64,000 nt of DNA, from positions 2,356,001 through 2,420,000 of the forward strand of contig NC_006513.1 of the NCBI RefSeq assembly GCF_000025965.1, read 5' to 3'. The stretch is from Aromatoleum aromaticum EbN1. Lineage in GTDB: Bacteria; Pseudomonadota; Gammaproteobacteria; Burkholderiales; Rhodocyclaceae. Below, in pieces: positions 40,436 through 51,100 of the stretch. The position numbers were made by a program, and so were the translations under genes. Under the pieces are notes generated by a model. That model searched no databases, was not told where the DNA came from, and saw only the letters and a program-made list of their open reading frames with translations. Every line of letters begins with the position of its first letter. The stretch's first letter is position 1.

Positions 40436-41608
40436 TCAGCGCGTCGCGCGTCCGTCGTTTTCCGGCTCGACCCGCGCGCCGGGCTTGACGCCCTCTCGTT
40501 CGAGCGAGCTGACGATGCGGTCCCCGGCGGCGAGCCCGTCGAGCACTTCGGTGTAGTCCCAGTTCGCCACCCCGGGCTTGATCTCGCGCGCTTCGAGCGT
40601 GCCGTCCGATTCGCGATAAAGCAGCACCTGGTTGCCTTCCTGCAGCGTTGCGGTCGGGATGCGCAGCACGTTCTCGCGCACTTCGAGCACGATCTCCGCG
40701 TCGGCACTGTAGCCGACGAGCAGGCCGCGCGCTTCGATCGGCCGGACGAATTCGAGGTCGACATCCACCGTGCGCGCCTGCTTCTCGACGGCGGTGATGT
40801 AAGGCGCAATGCGCTTGACCGTCGCGTCGAACACTTTTCCCGGCAGCGCGTCGAGAGTCACGCGGGCGTGCTGGCCGGGATGGATTTTCGGCGCGTCGAT
40901 CTCGTCCATCGGCGCCTTGACGTACAGGCAGCTGTCGTCGATCAGGTCGATCGCCGGCGGCGTCGGCACGCCCGGCGGCGACGGAGTCGAATATTCGCCG
41001 AGTTCGCCGGTGATCTTCGCGACCGTGCCGGCAAACGGCGCGATCAGCACGGTGCGCTGCCGGTCGGTGGCGGTCGCGTCGATCTGCGCTTCGGCGGTGC
41101 GCGTGTCGGCGCGCGCGGTTTCGCAGGCGGCGCGGCGCGCCCGGGCTTCGGTGCGCGCCTGCTCCTCGCGCGACGCCGAAATGAAATTGCGCTGGAAGAG
41201 TTCCGTCTGGCGGGCCGCTTCGCGTTCGGCATTGTCGGCCTGCGCGCAGGCTTCCTGCACGCGTTTGCGCGCAGTATCGAGTTGCGCGCGGTTGACCGCG
41301 AGCCGGGCGTCCTGGTCGGCGTTCCACAGCCGCATCAGCACCTGCCCGGCTTCGACCCGGTCGCCTTCCTCGACGCCGAGAAAGTCGATGCGCCCGCCGA
41401 TGATCGTGGACAGCCTGGTGCGCTGGCAGGCTTCGATCTCGCCGGCGCGCGTATTCGACAGCGTCGCTTCGACGACGCCGTGCCCGACTTCGACGAGCAG
41501 CACCGGGACCGGTTTGGGGCGGGTGAACCACCAGACGGCGGTGGCGACGAGAGCGAGGGCGAGGAGGGTGACGACAACCGCGCGGACGCGGCGAAAGAGG
41601 GGAGTCAT
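40436..41608 (-). CDS. Periplasmic adaptor (membrane fusion) protein, MacA/HlyD-like
   Basis: A 390-residue membrane-fusion protein. Residues 1-30 form a signal/anchor helix (VVVTLLALALVATAVWW). A biotinyl-lipoyl-like half (GGRIDFLGVEEGDRVEAGQVLM) follows, then an alpha-hairpin coiled coil rich in Ala, Arg and Glu (about 100-190). The second lipoyl half (VLIAPFAGTVAKITGELGEY) and a beta-barrel domain complete it. It is the first gene of the exporter operon. No TolC-type outer membrane gene is adjacent. Confidence 0.9.
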   Translation of the reverse strand: MTPLFRRVRAVVVTLLALALVATAVWWFTRPKPVPVLLVEVGHGVVEATLSNTRAGEIEACQRTRLSTIIGGRIDFLGVEEGDRVEAGQVLMRLWNADQDARLAVNRAQLDTARKRVQEACAQADNAEREAARQTELFQRNFISASREEQARTEARARRAACETARADTRTAEAQIDATATDRQRTVLIAPFAGTVAKITGELGEYSTPSPPGVPTPPAIDLIDDSCLYVKAPMDEIDAPKIHPGQHARVTLDALPGKVFDATVKRIAPYITAVEKQARTVDVDLEFVRPIEARGLLVGYSADAEIVLEVRENVLRIPTATLQEGNQVLLYRESDGTLEAREIKPGVANWDYTEVLDGLAAGDRIVSSLEREGVKPGARVEPENDGRATR

Positions 41609-41729
41609 CGGCTTTCAATCGGCATTTTTCGCCGATGATCCGCCGATGCCCGCAGCGGCGCAACCGCGATTCCGGCTGCCGCCGCCGGACGACCCGGCCG
41701 TCGTGCGAAGCCGCTCCCGGATGGGCCGC

Positions 41730-43463
41730 TTATCCTTTGGCCTTGCTCCACGAGTCCTTCAGCGTCACGGTGCGGTTGAAGACCGGTGCTCCGGCGGTCG
41801 AATCGATGCGGTCGGCGACGAAGTAGCCGTGGCGCTCGAACTGGAAATGGTCTTCCGGCCGGGCGTTCGCGAGCGCCGGTTCGAGCTGCGCGTGGATCGT
41901 CAGCTTCGACGTGTCGTTGAGGTCGTCGATGTAGCTGCGCTCGAAATCCTCCGGATCGCCTTCGCGCCGGTTGCCGGGGTAGGGATGGGCGAACAGTCGG
42001 TCGTAGAGCCGCACCTGGGCTTCGTACGCGTGCGCGACGGATACCCAGTGCAGGTTGCCCTTGACCTTGACGCTGTCGGCGCCCGGCGTGCCGGACTTCG
42101 TGTCGGGCAGATACTCGCACAGCACTGCGGTGATGTTGCCGTCGGCATCCTTCTCGCAGCCGGTGCATTTGACGACGTAGCCGTAACGCAGCCGCGCCAT
42201 GTTGCCGGGGTAGAGGCGGCGGAAGCCTTTGGCCGGCGTTTCCATGAAGTCCTCGCGCTCGATCCACAGTTCGCCCGAGAACGGCATCGGCCGCTTGCCC
42301 AGTTCGGGTTTGAGCGGATGGTTCGGCGCCTCGCACTGCTCGCTGTGCCCTTCCGGGTAGTTCGTGATGACGAGCTTCAACGGATCGAGCACTGCCACGC
42401 GCCGCTCGGCAGCATCGTTGAGGTCCTCGCGCATGCATTCCTCGAGCACGCTGACGTCGATCCACGTGTCGGACTTCGTCACGCCGATGCGCTCGGCGAA
42501 GAGGCGGAAGCCTGCCGCCGTGAAGCCGCGGCGGCGCGCGCCGACGAGCGTCGGCAGGCGCGGGTCGTCCCAGCCGTCGACATGGTGCTCGTCGACGAGC
42601 TGAATCAGCTTGCGCTTCGAGAGCACGACGTAGGTGAGGTTCAGCCGTGCGAACTCGATCTGCTGCGGCAGCGGCCGGGGGAAGAAACCGCCGGTCGCGA
42701 GCGCGTCGAGCAGCCAGTCGTAGAACGGGCGCTGGTCCTCGAACTCGAGCGTGCACAGCGAATGCGTGATGCCTTCGATCGCGTCCTCGATCGGATGGGC
42801 GAAGGTGTACATCGGGTAGATGCACCAGGCGTCGCCGGTGCGGTGGTGAGTCGCGCGGCGAATGCGGTAGATCGCCGGGTCGCGCAGGTTCAGGTTCGGC
42901 GAGGCCATGTCGACTTTCGCGCGCAGGATGTGCTGCCCGTCGGTGAACTCGCCAGCGCGCATGCGGCGGAAAAGATCGAGGTTTTCCTCGACGCTGCGGC
43001 TGCGGTACGGGCTCTCGCGCCCGGCTTCAGTCAGCGTGCCGCGATACGCGCGCATCTCCTCGGCCGACAGCGATTCGACGTAGGCACGGCCCGACGTGAT
43101 CAGGTATTCGGCGCATGCGTACATGCGATCGAAATAATCCGAGGCGAAATACAGGTGTTCGCCCCAGTTGAAGCCGAGCCAACGCACCGCCTCGATGATC
43201 GAATCAACGTATTCCTGCTCTTCCTTTTCCGGATTGGTGTCGTCGAAGCGCAGATGGCAGGCGCCGCCGTAGCTCTGCGCGAGGCCGAAGTTCAGGCAGA
43301 TCGACTTCGCGTGGCCGTAGTGCAGGTAGCCGTTCGGTTCGGGAGGAAAGCGCGTCTCGACGCGGCCGTCCCATTTCCCGCTCCGGTTGTCCTCGTCGAT
43401 GAGGTTGCGGATGAAGTTGGAAGGCGTGCTGGCGGCGCCATCTTTGGGCGTGTTCGGATTCAT
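41730..43463 (-). CDS. glnS: Glutaminyl-tRNA synthetase
   Basis: A 577-residue class I synthetase that charges tRNA-Gln directly. The HIGH-type motif is PPEPNGYLHYGHAK near residue 42 and the KMSKS-type motif is VVLSKRKL. VRFDDTNPEKE and the C-terminal beta-barrel anticodon-binding domain complete it. Length is close to E. coli GlnS (554). Bacteria with GlnS obtained it from eukaryotes and it is usual in gamma- and betaproteobacteria. It diverges from the mechanosensitive channel gene at 43654. Confidence 0.96.
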   Translation of the reverse strand: MNPNTPKDGAASTPSNFIRNLIDEDNRSGKWDGRVETRFPPEPNGYLHYGHAKSICLNFGLAQSYGGACHLRFDDTNPEKEEQEYVDSIIEAVRWLGFNWGEHLYFASDYFDRMYACAEYLITSGRAYVESLSAEEMRAYRGTLTEAGRESPYRSRSVEENLDLFRRMRAGEFTDGQHILRAKVDMASPNLNLRDPAIYRIRRATHHRTGDAWCIYPMYTFAHPIEDAIEGITHSLCTLEFEDQRPFYDWLLDALATGGFFPRPLPQQIEFARLNLTYVVLSKRKLIQLVDEHHVDGWDDPRLPTLVGARRRGFTAAGFRLFAERIGVTKSDTWIDVSVLEECMREDLNDAAERRVAVLDPLKLVITNYPEGHSEQCEAPNHPLKPELGKRPMPFSGELWIEREDFMETPAKGFRRLYPGNMARLRYGYVVKCTGCEKDADGNITAVLCEYLPDTKSGTPGADSVKVKGNLHWVSVAHAYEAQVRLYDRLFAHPYPGNRREGDPEDFERSYIDDLNDTSKLTIHAQLEPALANARPEDHFQFERHGYFVADRIDSTAGAPVFNRTVTLKDSWSKAKG

Positions 43464-43653
43464 CGGGGCGGGAAATTCCGGATATCGGGCGCTGCCGTGA
43501 AGCGGGCAGGCGCGGGTTGAGAATGCGTGGATTGTAGCCGATGCGATGCGCTCGTCGTTTCCGCAGCCGGGCAGAGGATGCGGGCGCCGCCGTTATAATC
43601 GCCTCCGAATCCAAATCCGCGGCCGTCGAGGACGCGAATGCAAAAGGAAAACC

Positions 43654-44910
43654 ATGTCCAACGAACTCGCCCTGGCTGCCGCCTGGCTCGAGCGCTACCC
43701 GGTTACCTACACCGTGTTCGCGATCTCCGCGCTGCTCGCAGGTGCCTGGATCGCCCACTGGATCACCCGCCACATCGTGCTGCGCGGCCTGCGGCGCCTG
43801 CTGCAGGCGACGTCGCTGAAAGGTGATCCCGCAGTTGCGCAGATGTTCGCCGTCACGCCTCTGTCCAGCCTGATCCCGGCGCTGATCGTGTTCGCCGGCG
43901 TGGGGATGGTGCCCGATCTGTCCGTGGCTGCGGTGACCGTGGTGCGCAATGTGTGCGCTGCGCTCATCATCCTCATGCTGGCGAGGGCAATCGGTAGCGC
44001 GCTCGAACTGCTCAATGCGTTCTACATGCGCCGGCCCGACGCGCATCGGCGCCCGATCAAGGGTTATCTCGAAGTCGTGAAGATCGCGATCTATGTGATC
44101 GCGGCGATCCTGATGGTGGCTGCATTGGTGGATCGCTCGCCGCTGATCCTGCTGTCCGGTCTCGGTGCGATGGCGGCAGTGCTGATGCTGATCTTCCAGG
44201 ACACGCTGCTGTCGCTGGTCGCGAGCGTGCAGATCTCGACGAACGACATGCTGCGCGTCGGCGACTGGATCGAGATGCCGCAATTCAATGCCGACGGCGA
44301 CGTGATCGACATCGCGCTGCACACGGTGAAGGTGCAGAACTGGGACAAGACGATCACCACCATCCCGACCAAGCGCCTGATCAGCGACTCGTTCAGGAAC
44401 TGGCGCGGCATGCGCGAGTCGGGCGGACGCCGCATCAAGCGCAGCCTGTACCTCGACCAGCAGAGCGTGCGCTTCCTGACCGACGAGGAGCGCCGCCGTC
44501 TCGATCGCTTCGCCCTGCTCGACGGCTATCTGCCGGCCAAGGAGGCAGAGCTCGACGCCTGGAATCGTGCGCTCAAGGGCGGGTCGCGCGATGTTGTGAA
44601 CCGGCGCCGGGTGACCAACATCGGGACGTTCCGCGCCTATGTCGAGCGTTATCTGCGGCATCATCCGGGCGTCCATCCGGGCATGACGCTGATGGTGCGG
44701 CAGCTCGCCCCGACGTCCGACGGTCTGCCGCTGGAGGTGTATTGCTTCGCGAATACGATCGCGTGGGTGAATTACGAGGCGATCCAGTCCGACATCTTCG
44801 ACCATCTCCTGGCGATCGTGCCCGAGTTCGGCCTGCGGGTGTTCCAGCATCCGGGCGGCGCCGACATGCGTGCGCTCGTCGCGCCCTCGTACCCCGTGCG
44901 CGCGGCCTGA
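43654..44910 (+). CDS. Mechanosensitive channel of the YbdG/MscS family
   Basis: A 418-residue membrane protein with about five transmembrane segments. The pore-like helix LSGLGAMAAVLMLIFQDTLLSLVASVQ is followed by NDMLRVGDWIEMPQFNADGDVIDIALHTVKVQNWDKT, whose WIEMP and NWDKT stretches are typical of E. coli YbdG rather than MscS. YbdG is a miniconductance channel of the osmotic response. A TATAAT at 43594-43599 is a possible -10 element before the gene. crcB starts 12 bases after its stop. Confidence 0.88.
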   Translation: MSNELALAAAWLERYPVTYTVFAISALLAGAWIAHWITRHIVLRGLRRLLQATSLKGDPAVAQMFAVTPLSSLIPALIVFAGVGMVPDLSVAAVTVVRNVCAALIILMLARAIGSALELLNAFYMRRPDAHRRPIKGYLEVVKIAIYVIAAILMVAALVDRSPLILLSGLGAMAAVLMLIFQDTLLSLVASVQISTNDMLRVGDWIEMPQFNADGDVIDIALHTVKVQNWDKTITTIPTKRLISDSFRNWRGMRESGGRRIKRSLYLDQQSVRFLTDEERRRLDRFALLDGYLPAKEAELDAWNRALKGGSRDVVNRRRVTNIGTFRAYVERYLRHHPGVHPGMTLMVRQLAPTSDGLPLEVYCFANTIAWVNYEAIQSDIFDHLLAIVPEFGLRVFQHPGGADMRALVAPSYPVRAA

Positions 44911-44921
44911 GGGCGAAGGCG

Positions 44922-45317
44922 ATGGCGGCCGCTGCCAACCTGCCGGCGTTCCTTGCAGTTGGGGCCGGTGCCGCGCTCGGCGCGTGGCTGCGCTGGGCGC
45001 TCGGACTGCTGCTGAACCCGATATTCCTGACCATCCCGTTCGGCACGCTCGCGGCGAACCTGCTCGGCGGCTTGCTGATGGGCGCGTCGCTCGCGTGGAT
45101 CCATGCCGTTCCCGCAATGTCGCCCGTGCTGAAGCTGCTGCTGACGACCGGTTTTCTCGGCGGGTTGACGACTTTTTCGACGTTCTCGGCCGAAGGCCTG
45201 CATCTTGTCCAGCGCGGCGAATGGGGCTGGCTCGCGCTGCACGCCGCCGTGCACGTCGCAGGGTCGCTGCTGATGGCGTGGATCGGTTACGCGGCGTTCA
45301 CCGCGTGGCGCGGCTGA
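44922..45317 (+). CDS. crcB: Fluoride ion exporter CrcB (Fluc)
   Basis: A 131-residue four-helix membrane protein that works as a dimeric fluoride channel. It has GAGAALGAWLRWALG, GTLAANLLGGLLMG with the conserved Asn, and GFLGGLTTFSTFSAE, the Fluc sodium-binding and phenylalanine-box region. Length is typical. It lies close behind the YbdG-like gene on the same strand. No fluoride riboswitch is apparent just upstream. Confidence 0.93.
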   Translation: MAAAANLPAFLAVGAGAALGAWLRWALGLLLNPIFLTIPFGTLAANLLGGLLMGASLAWIHAVPAMSPVLKLLLTTGFLGGLTTFSTFSAEGLHLVQRGEWGWLALHAAVHVAGSLLMAWIGYAAFTAWRG

Positions 45318-45329
45318 ACGCGGAACATC

Positions 45330-46628
45330 CTACTTTCGCGGGGCGCTCGCCAGCCATGCGCTGGCGCCCAGCCCCGCGGCGCGACCCGTCGCAAAGCACC
45401 CGGTCAGCAGATAACCGCCGGTCGGCGCTTCCCAGTCGAGCATCTCACCGCAGCAGAACATTCCCGGGAGCTTGCGGATCATCAGGCCTTCGTCAAGTTC
45501 CTCGAACACCACACCGCCAGCAGTGCTGATCGCCTCGTCGAGCGGGCGGGGAGCGGCCAGCCTGAGCGGCAGCGCATGGATCGCCGCGGCAAGCCGGGCA
45601 GGCGACGCGAACGCGTCCCGAGGCAGGCACTCGCGCAGCAGCCCGGCCTTGACGCCGGCAATCCCCACTTTGCTCTGCAGGTGGCTCGACATCGAACGCG
45701 CGCCGCGCGGTCGCGACAGCTCTTCGGTGAGCCGTTCGAGCGTGCGGCCGGGCGCGAGATCGATCGACAGTTCGACCGTGCCGTTTGCCGCGAGCGTGTC
45801 GCGCAGTGGCGCCGACAGCGCGTAGATCAGGCTGCCTTCGAGGCCGGTCGCCGACACCATGCATTCGCCGGCACGGTGATGCGTCTCGCCGTGCGCGTCG
45901 GTGAAGCTCAGCGCGACGGATTTCAGCGGCTGGCCGGCGAAAGGTGCGCGGAAATGCTCGCTCCAGCCTTCACGGCCCTCGCCGCAGCTGGAAGCTTGCG
46001 TGGCGACGTCGAAGCCGCAGTTCGCAGCTTTCAGCGCGGCGACTGTGACATTGCGCCCGCCCAGCCACGGCACCCAGGCGCCGTCCGAACCGAGTCTCGC
46101 CCAGCTCGCGCCGCCGAGCGCAAGCACGACCGCGTCGGCGTCGACGAGACGCTCGCCGGCAGGGGTCGCGAAGCGCAGTCCGTGCGTCGGCAGGGCGTCG
46201 CCGGCCTGCCAGCCCAGCCAGCGGTGGCGCACGTGAAATCGCACCCCCGCCTCGCGCAGCCGGCGCAGCCACGCGCGCAGCAGCGGCGCCGCTTTCATCC
46301 CGACCGGAAACACGCGCCCGGAACTGCCGACGAAAGTCTCGACCCCCAGCCCGTGTGCCCAATCGCGCAGCGCGGTCGCGCCGAACGTCGCGAGCAGCCG
46401 CTCGAATTCGGGCCTGCGTTCGCGATAACGCGAGGCAAAGGCGTCGGGTGCTTCCGAATGCGTCAGATTCAGGCCGCCGATGCCGGCAAGGAGAAATTTG
46501 CGCCCGAGCGAAGGCATCGCATCGAAGACGTCGACGGCGTGGCCGCTCGACGAAAGCATTTCGGCGGCCGTCAGTCCTGCCGGCCCGCCGCCGATGACGA
46601 CGACCCCGCGTTCCCCGCCGCTGCTCAT
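45330..46628 (-). CDS. FAD-dependent flavoprotein, HI0933/BaiN-like (TIGR03862 type)
   Basis: A 432-residue Rossmann-fold flavoprotein. It has VVVIGGGPAGLTAAEML near residue 8, GRKFLLAGIGGLNLTHSE, VLALGGASWARLGSDG, and the C-terminal FAD-binding CCGEMLDWEAPTGGYLLTGCFATG. This matches the family typified by H. influenzae HI0933. Its substrate is not established in these bacteria. It is convergent with crcB (13-base gap) and its start overlaps the stop of the glycosylase gene by four bases. Confidence 0.85.
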   Translation of the reverse strand: MSSGGERGVVVIGGGPAGLTAAEMLSSSGHAVDVFDAMPSLGRKFLLAGIGGLNLTHSEAPDAFASRYRERRPEFERLLATFGATALRDWAHGLGVETFVGSSGRVFPVGMKAAPLLRAWLRRLREAGVRFHVRHRWLGWQAGDALPTHGLRFATPAGERLVDADAVVLALGGASWARLGSDGAWVPWLGGRNVTVAALKAANCGFDVATQASSCGEGREGWSEHFRAPFAGQPLKSVALSFTDAHGETHHRAGECMVSATGLEGSLIYALSAPLRDTLAANGTVELSIDLAPGRTLERLTEELSRPRGARSMSSHLQSKVGIAGVKAGLLRECLPRDAFASPARLAAAIHALPLRLAAPRPLDEAISTAGGVVFEELDEGLMIRKLPGMFCCGEMLDWEAPTGGYLLTGCFATGRAAGLGASAWLASAPRK

Positions 46629-47125
46629 CGGACGATTTCCCGCCACGCCGCGAGCTTTGCCGCATGCGGGATCGATGCGTTCGCCGGGCTCGTCGATGGC
46701 AGTCGCCGAACTTCGAATTCGAAGCGCCCTTCGAGTGCCGGCAGGACGTGACGACGGAAGCATTGTTCTGCCGTCGCGCCGTTGCAGAACACCCGATCGA
46801 TCGACGGGTGCGTGGCGAAGAAGATCGCGAAATCATTCACCTCGATCGAGTCGTTCTCGATGTTCGAATCGAGGCTGCCGTGCCGGCGGCACGCGCCGAG
46901 CACGTCCCACAGCGCGTAGCCCGCGTCGGCCAGGCGCTGCGTGCGCTCCGCATAAGACAGCGCCGGATCGATGCCGAGCACTTCGCCGAGGATCGGCCAG
47001 AAGAGATTGCGGCGGTGCGCGTAATACTCGAGCGCCGCCAGCGAGGCGGCGCCCGGCATGCTGCCGAGGATCAGGGTGTGGGCGCCGGGAGCGGCGACCG
47101 GCGGAAAGCCTTCGAGTCGGGACAT
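46625..47125 (-). CDS. Hypoxanthine/uracil-DNA glycosylase family protein (UDG superfamily)
   Basis: A 166-residue member of the UDG superfamily resembling family 6 hypoxanthine-DNA glycosylases. It has LILGSMPGAASL near residue 18, LEYYAHRRNLFWPIL, NDFAIFFATHP, NGATAEQCF and the C-terminal LPSTSPANAS. Such enzymes remove deaminated adenine from DNA for base excision repair. The ATG at 47125 starts the conserved domain; a longer frame exists upstream. It is coupled to the flavoprotein gene by an ATGA overlap. Confidence 0.82.
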   Translation of the reverse strand: MSRLEGFPPVAAPGAHTLILGSMPGAASLAALEYYAHRRNLFWPILGEVLGIDPALSYAERTQRLADAGYALWDVLGACRRHGSLDSNIENDSIEVNDFAIFFATHPSIDRVFCNGATAEQCFRRHVLPALEGRFEFEVRRLPSTSPANASIPHAAKLAAWREIVR

Positions 47126-47347
47126 GGGGGAGCGGGGGAAGTCGGCCGGGCGGCACGCGAGGACAGCGTGCAAGCGACGCAAGGTACCGAGCGATTCCGT
47201 TGTCGGCAAGTCATGCGGCAACAGTCCTGCGACGGGAGGGGTGGGGCCGGGTGGATTTTCGCTGTTGTCTACAATCAAAACGAGGCGGGACTTTTCGCAG
47301 GGCCGGACGGTCCAATTGCAGTCTCGTCACGCGAACCGAGGAGGTCG

Positions 47348-47950
47348 ATGATGAACACGCACAATCTTCCGAAAATGTTCTATTCGTACCGGGAGGGCTG
47401 GCAGGACCTGATCGAGACCCGCCCGAGCGTGAGGAAGCTTTTCACGACGTTCGTGCTGCCGATGTCGCTGATCCCTCCGGTGATGCTGCTGTATGCGTTG
47501 CTGGTCATGCCGGGGGGCGTGTTTCCGGAGCTGGTGCCGGCGATCACGATTGGCGAAGCGCTTGCCGCGGCCGTCGCGTTCTTCCTCGCCGAACTGGCGA
47601 TGGTCGCGCTGATGGCGTCGATCATCCAGCAGATGGGTGACGTCGTCGATGTCACGCCGACCTATCAGGAAGCGTTCCTGCTCGCGGCCGTCGCGCCGAC
47701 GCCGCTGTGGATTTCGGCGCTCGCGCTGTTCGTCCCGATCACGTGGTTCAACGCACTCGTCGTCGCGATCGCGTGGGTTGCCTCGGCGGCGCTGATCTAC
47801 CACGGGGTCTATCCGCTGTTCAGGCTCGAGGACAAGAGCAAGGCCCGGGTCATGGGCACTTTCGTGCTGATGGCGGGCATCATCGCGTGGATCGCGTTGC
47901 TGGTCGTCCTGGCGCTCGCGATGAGCATGATCATCGGCCTGCGCGGCTGA
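47348..47950 (+). CDS. Yip1-domain integral membrane protein
   Basis: A 200-residue membrane protein with about five hydrophobic helices, opening with MFYSYREGWQDLIETRPSV. Its helix layout and the APTPLWISALALFVPI stretch resemble the Yip1 family. The function in bacteria is unknown. A second ATG directly follows at 47351, and GAGGAGG before 47348 is the ribosome site. It stands alone between the divergent glycosylase gene and hrpA. Confidence 0.65.
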   Translation: MMNTHNLPKMFYSYREGWQDLIETRPSVRKLFTTFVLPMSLIPPVMLLYALLVMPGGVFPELVPAITIGEALAAAVAFFLAELAMVALMASIIQQMGDVVDVTPTYQEAFLLAAVAPTPLWISALALFVPITWFNALVVAIAWVASAALIYHGVYPLFRLEDKSKARVMGTFVLMAGIIAWIALLVVLALAMSMIIGLRG

Positions 47951-48137
47951 TCCCGCCGCCAACGAGGAGGGGCGGAAGACTCCGCTCCTCGTCCGAGGCC
48001 TCACACGCGCTCCGGTGGCCCTGCCGCGTTCTGGCATAATTCCGCCTCGCCACCGGAAAGCCCGGCCTCGCCGGCTGGTCCCGAACGATTTCCCTTTTTC
48101 CGGCGTCGGACGCGCTTCTTCTCCGGCGATACCGATA

Positions 48138-51100
48138 TTGAAAACCATAGATACGCTTTCCGCCCGTACCGGCGAACGGCAGTCCTTCGCCGATTGCCTG
48201 AGCGTCGATCGCCCGCGATTGCAGCGCCTCGCCCGCGACCTCGGGCGAGCACAGGGCGCCCGGCGGGAGCGCGCACAAGCTGACCTCGAGGCGTTGCTGA
48301 CGCGCTCGCGTGCGACTTTCGCCGAACGAAAGGCGGCGCTGCCGCATCCTGACTTTCCGCCGGAGCTGCCGGTCACGCAGAAGCGCGCGGAGATCGCCGC
48401 CGCCATTGCCGCACATCAGGTCGTCATCGTCAGCGGCGAAACCGGTTCGGGCAAGACGACCCAGCTGCCGAAAATCTGCCTCGCGCTCGGCCGCGGCGCC
48501 GCGGGGCTCATCGGCCACACGCAGCCGCGTCGCCTCGCCGCGCGCGCGACCGCGACGCGCATCGCCCAGGAGCTGAAATCCGAGCTGGGCCAGGCGGTCG
48601 GTTACAAGATCCGTTTCACCGACCGCATCGGCGCGGCGACCCACGTCAAGCTGATGACCGACGGCATCCTGCTCGCCGAGACTCAGGGCGACCCGCTGCT
48701 CGCCGCGTACGACACGCTGATCATCGACGAGGCCCACGAACGAAGCCTCAACATCGACTTCCTGCTCGGCTACCTGAAGACGCTGCTGCCCCGCCGTCCC
48801 GACCTGAAAGTGATCGTCACATCGGCGACCCTCGACGCGGAGCGCTTCGCGCGCCATTTCGGCGCCCCGGGAAAGCCGGCGCCGGTGATCGAGGTGTCGG
48901 GACGGCTCTATCCGATCGAGATGCGCTACCGGCCGGTCGAGGACGACGAGCCGTCGAGCGAAGAACGCCGCAGTGGGGGGCGGAAGGAGAAGGGACGCGA
49001 CCTGTACGACGCGATCATCGACGCGGTCGACGAGGCGCACCGCAGCGGCCTTGGCGACACGCTGGTGTTCCTGCCGGGCGAGCGCGAAATCCGCGAGGCC
49101 GCCGAGGCGTTGCGCAAGGCGCATCACGCCGGCAGCACCGAGATCCTGCCGCTCTTCGCGCGCCAGTCGGCGCAGGAGCAGGCGCGCGTGTTCTCCGCGG
49201 GCCGGGGGCGGCGCGTCGTGCTCGCGACGAACGTCGCCGAGACGTCGCTGACCGTTCCGGGCATCCGCTACGTCGTCGATACCGGTCTGGCGCGCGTCAA
49301 GCGCTACTCGCACCGCAACAAGGTCGAGCAGCTGCAGATCGAGAAGATCGCCCAGTCGGCGGCGAAGCAGCGCGCCGGGCGCTGCGGCCGGGTCATGGAC
49401 GGGGTCTGCTTCCGGCTCTACGACGAGGCCGATTTCGACAAGCGCGCGGCGCACACCGACCCGGAGATCCTGCGCTCGTCGCTCGCCGGCGTGATCCTGC
49501 GCATGAAGTCGCTGCGCCTCGGCGAAGTCGAGGACTTCCCGTTCCTCGATGCGCCGCTGCCGCGCATGATCGCCGACGGCTACCAGCTGCTCGCCGAACT
49601 CGGTGCGCTCGACGAAGGAGGCGACGCGCGGCAGCTCACGCCGATCGGCCGCGAGCTCGCGAAGCTGCCGCTCGACCCGAAGATCGGCCGCATGATCCTC
49701 GCCGCGCGCGATCGCGAATGTCTGGCCGAAGTGCTCGTGATCGCCGCCGCGCTGTCGGTGCAGGATCCGCGCGAGCGTGCGCCGGAGAGCCCGGGTGCGG
49801 CCGACCAGGCGCATGCGAAGTTCCGCGGCGGCGAACAGGACCAGCGCTCGGAATTCCTGTGGTACTGGAACCTCTGGAAAGCTTGGGACGAAGTGCTGCG
49901 GCACGAATCCGGATCCAAGCAGAAAGCGTGGGCGAAGCGCCATCACCTGTCCTACATGCGGCTGCGCGAATGGCGCGACGTGCATAGCCAGCTGGTGACG
50001 CTGTGCGCCGAGCACGGCTGGAAGGAAAACCAGCAGCCGGCGCAGTACGAACCGCTCCACAAGGCGCTGCTGACCGGCCTGCTCGGGCACGTCGGCAGCA
50101 AGATCGAGGACGCGAGCGGCCCGCAGGCGGGCAGCTATCTCGGCGCGCGCGGCATCCGCTTCTGGCCGCATCCCGGGTCGGCGCTGGCGAAGAAGGCCGG
50201 CAAGTGGATCGTCTGCGCCGAGCTCGTCGAGACCTCGAGGCTCTTCGGCCGTTGCCTCGCGAAGATCGAACCCGAATGGCTGGAAGAAGTCGGCAGTCAT
50301 CTCGTCAAGCGTCAGGTTTTCGAACCTCACTGGTCGAAGGCGTCGGGAGCGGTGCGGGCGTGGGAGCGCGGCACGCTGCACGGGCTCGTGCTCTACCCGC
50401 GACGCGGAGTCGGCTACCGCGACATCGACCCCGAGCTGTGCCGCGAACTCTTCATCCGCGAAGGTCTCGTGCAGGGCGAAATCGCCGAGGGGCCGGCGCG
50501 CGGCATGGCTTTCCTGCAGCACAACAGGCGGCTCGTCGCCGAGATCGAACGGCTCGAACACAAGTCGCGGCGGCCGGACGTGCTCGTCGACGAGCAGCTG
50601 ATCTTTGCCTTCTACGACGCGAAACTGCCGCCCGACGTCATGGATGTCGCGAGCTTCGAGCGCTGGCGCAAGACGGCCGAGCAAGCGGATCCGAAGCTGC
50701 TGTACCTGACGCGCGACCAGTTGATGCGCCACGAGGCCGAAGGCATCACGACGGACCGCTTCCCGTCGACCTTCGACGTGCTCGGCCAGAAGCTGAAGCT
50801 GACTTATCTTCACCAGCCCGGCGAGCCCGACGACGGCGTGACGCTGACAGTGCCGCTCGCGATGCTGAACCAGGTGCCGGCGAATCGCTGCGAGTGGCTC
50901 GTGCCCGGCCTGCTCGGGGAAAAGGCGGCCGCGCTGCTGCGCACCGTGCCGCAGCGGCATCGGCACCGGCTGCAGCCAATTGCCGACAGCGCCGCGGCGT
51001 TCGTCGAACAGTTCGAGGCGGGGGAGTTCAATGTCGATGACGGTTTGTTGCGCGCGCTGCAGCGCTTCGTCGAGGAGCGCGTGTCGCTGAAGCTGCCGAT

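Noticed and set aside
48015-48137. A longer HrpA starting at 48015
   Set aside because: The added residues show no similarity to the helicase N-terminus and cover the intergenic region. TTG at 48138 is a better start.
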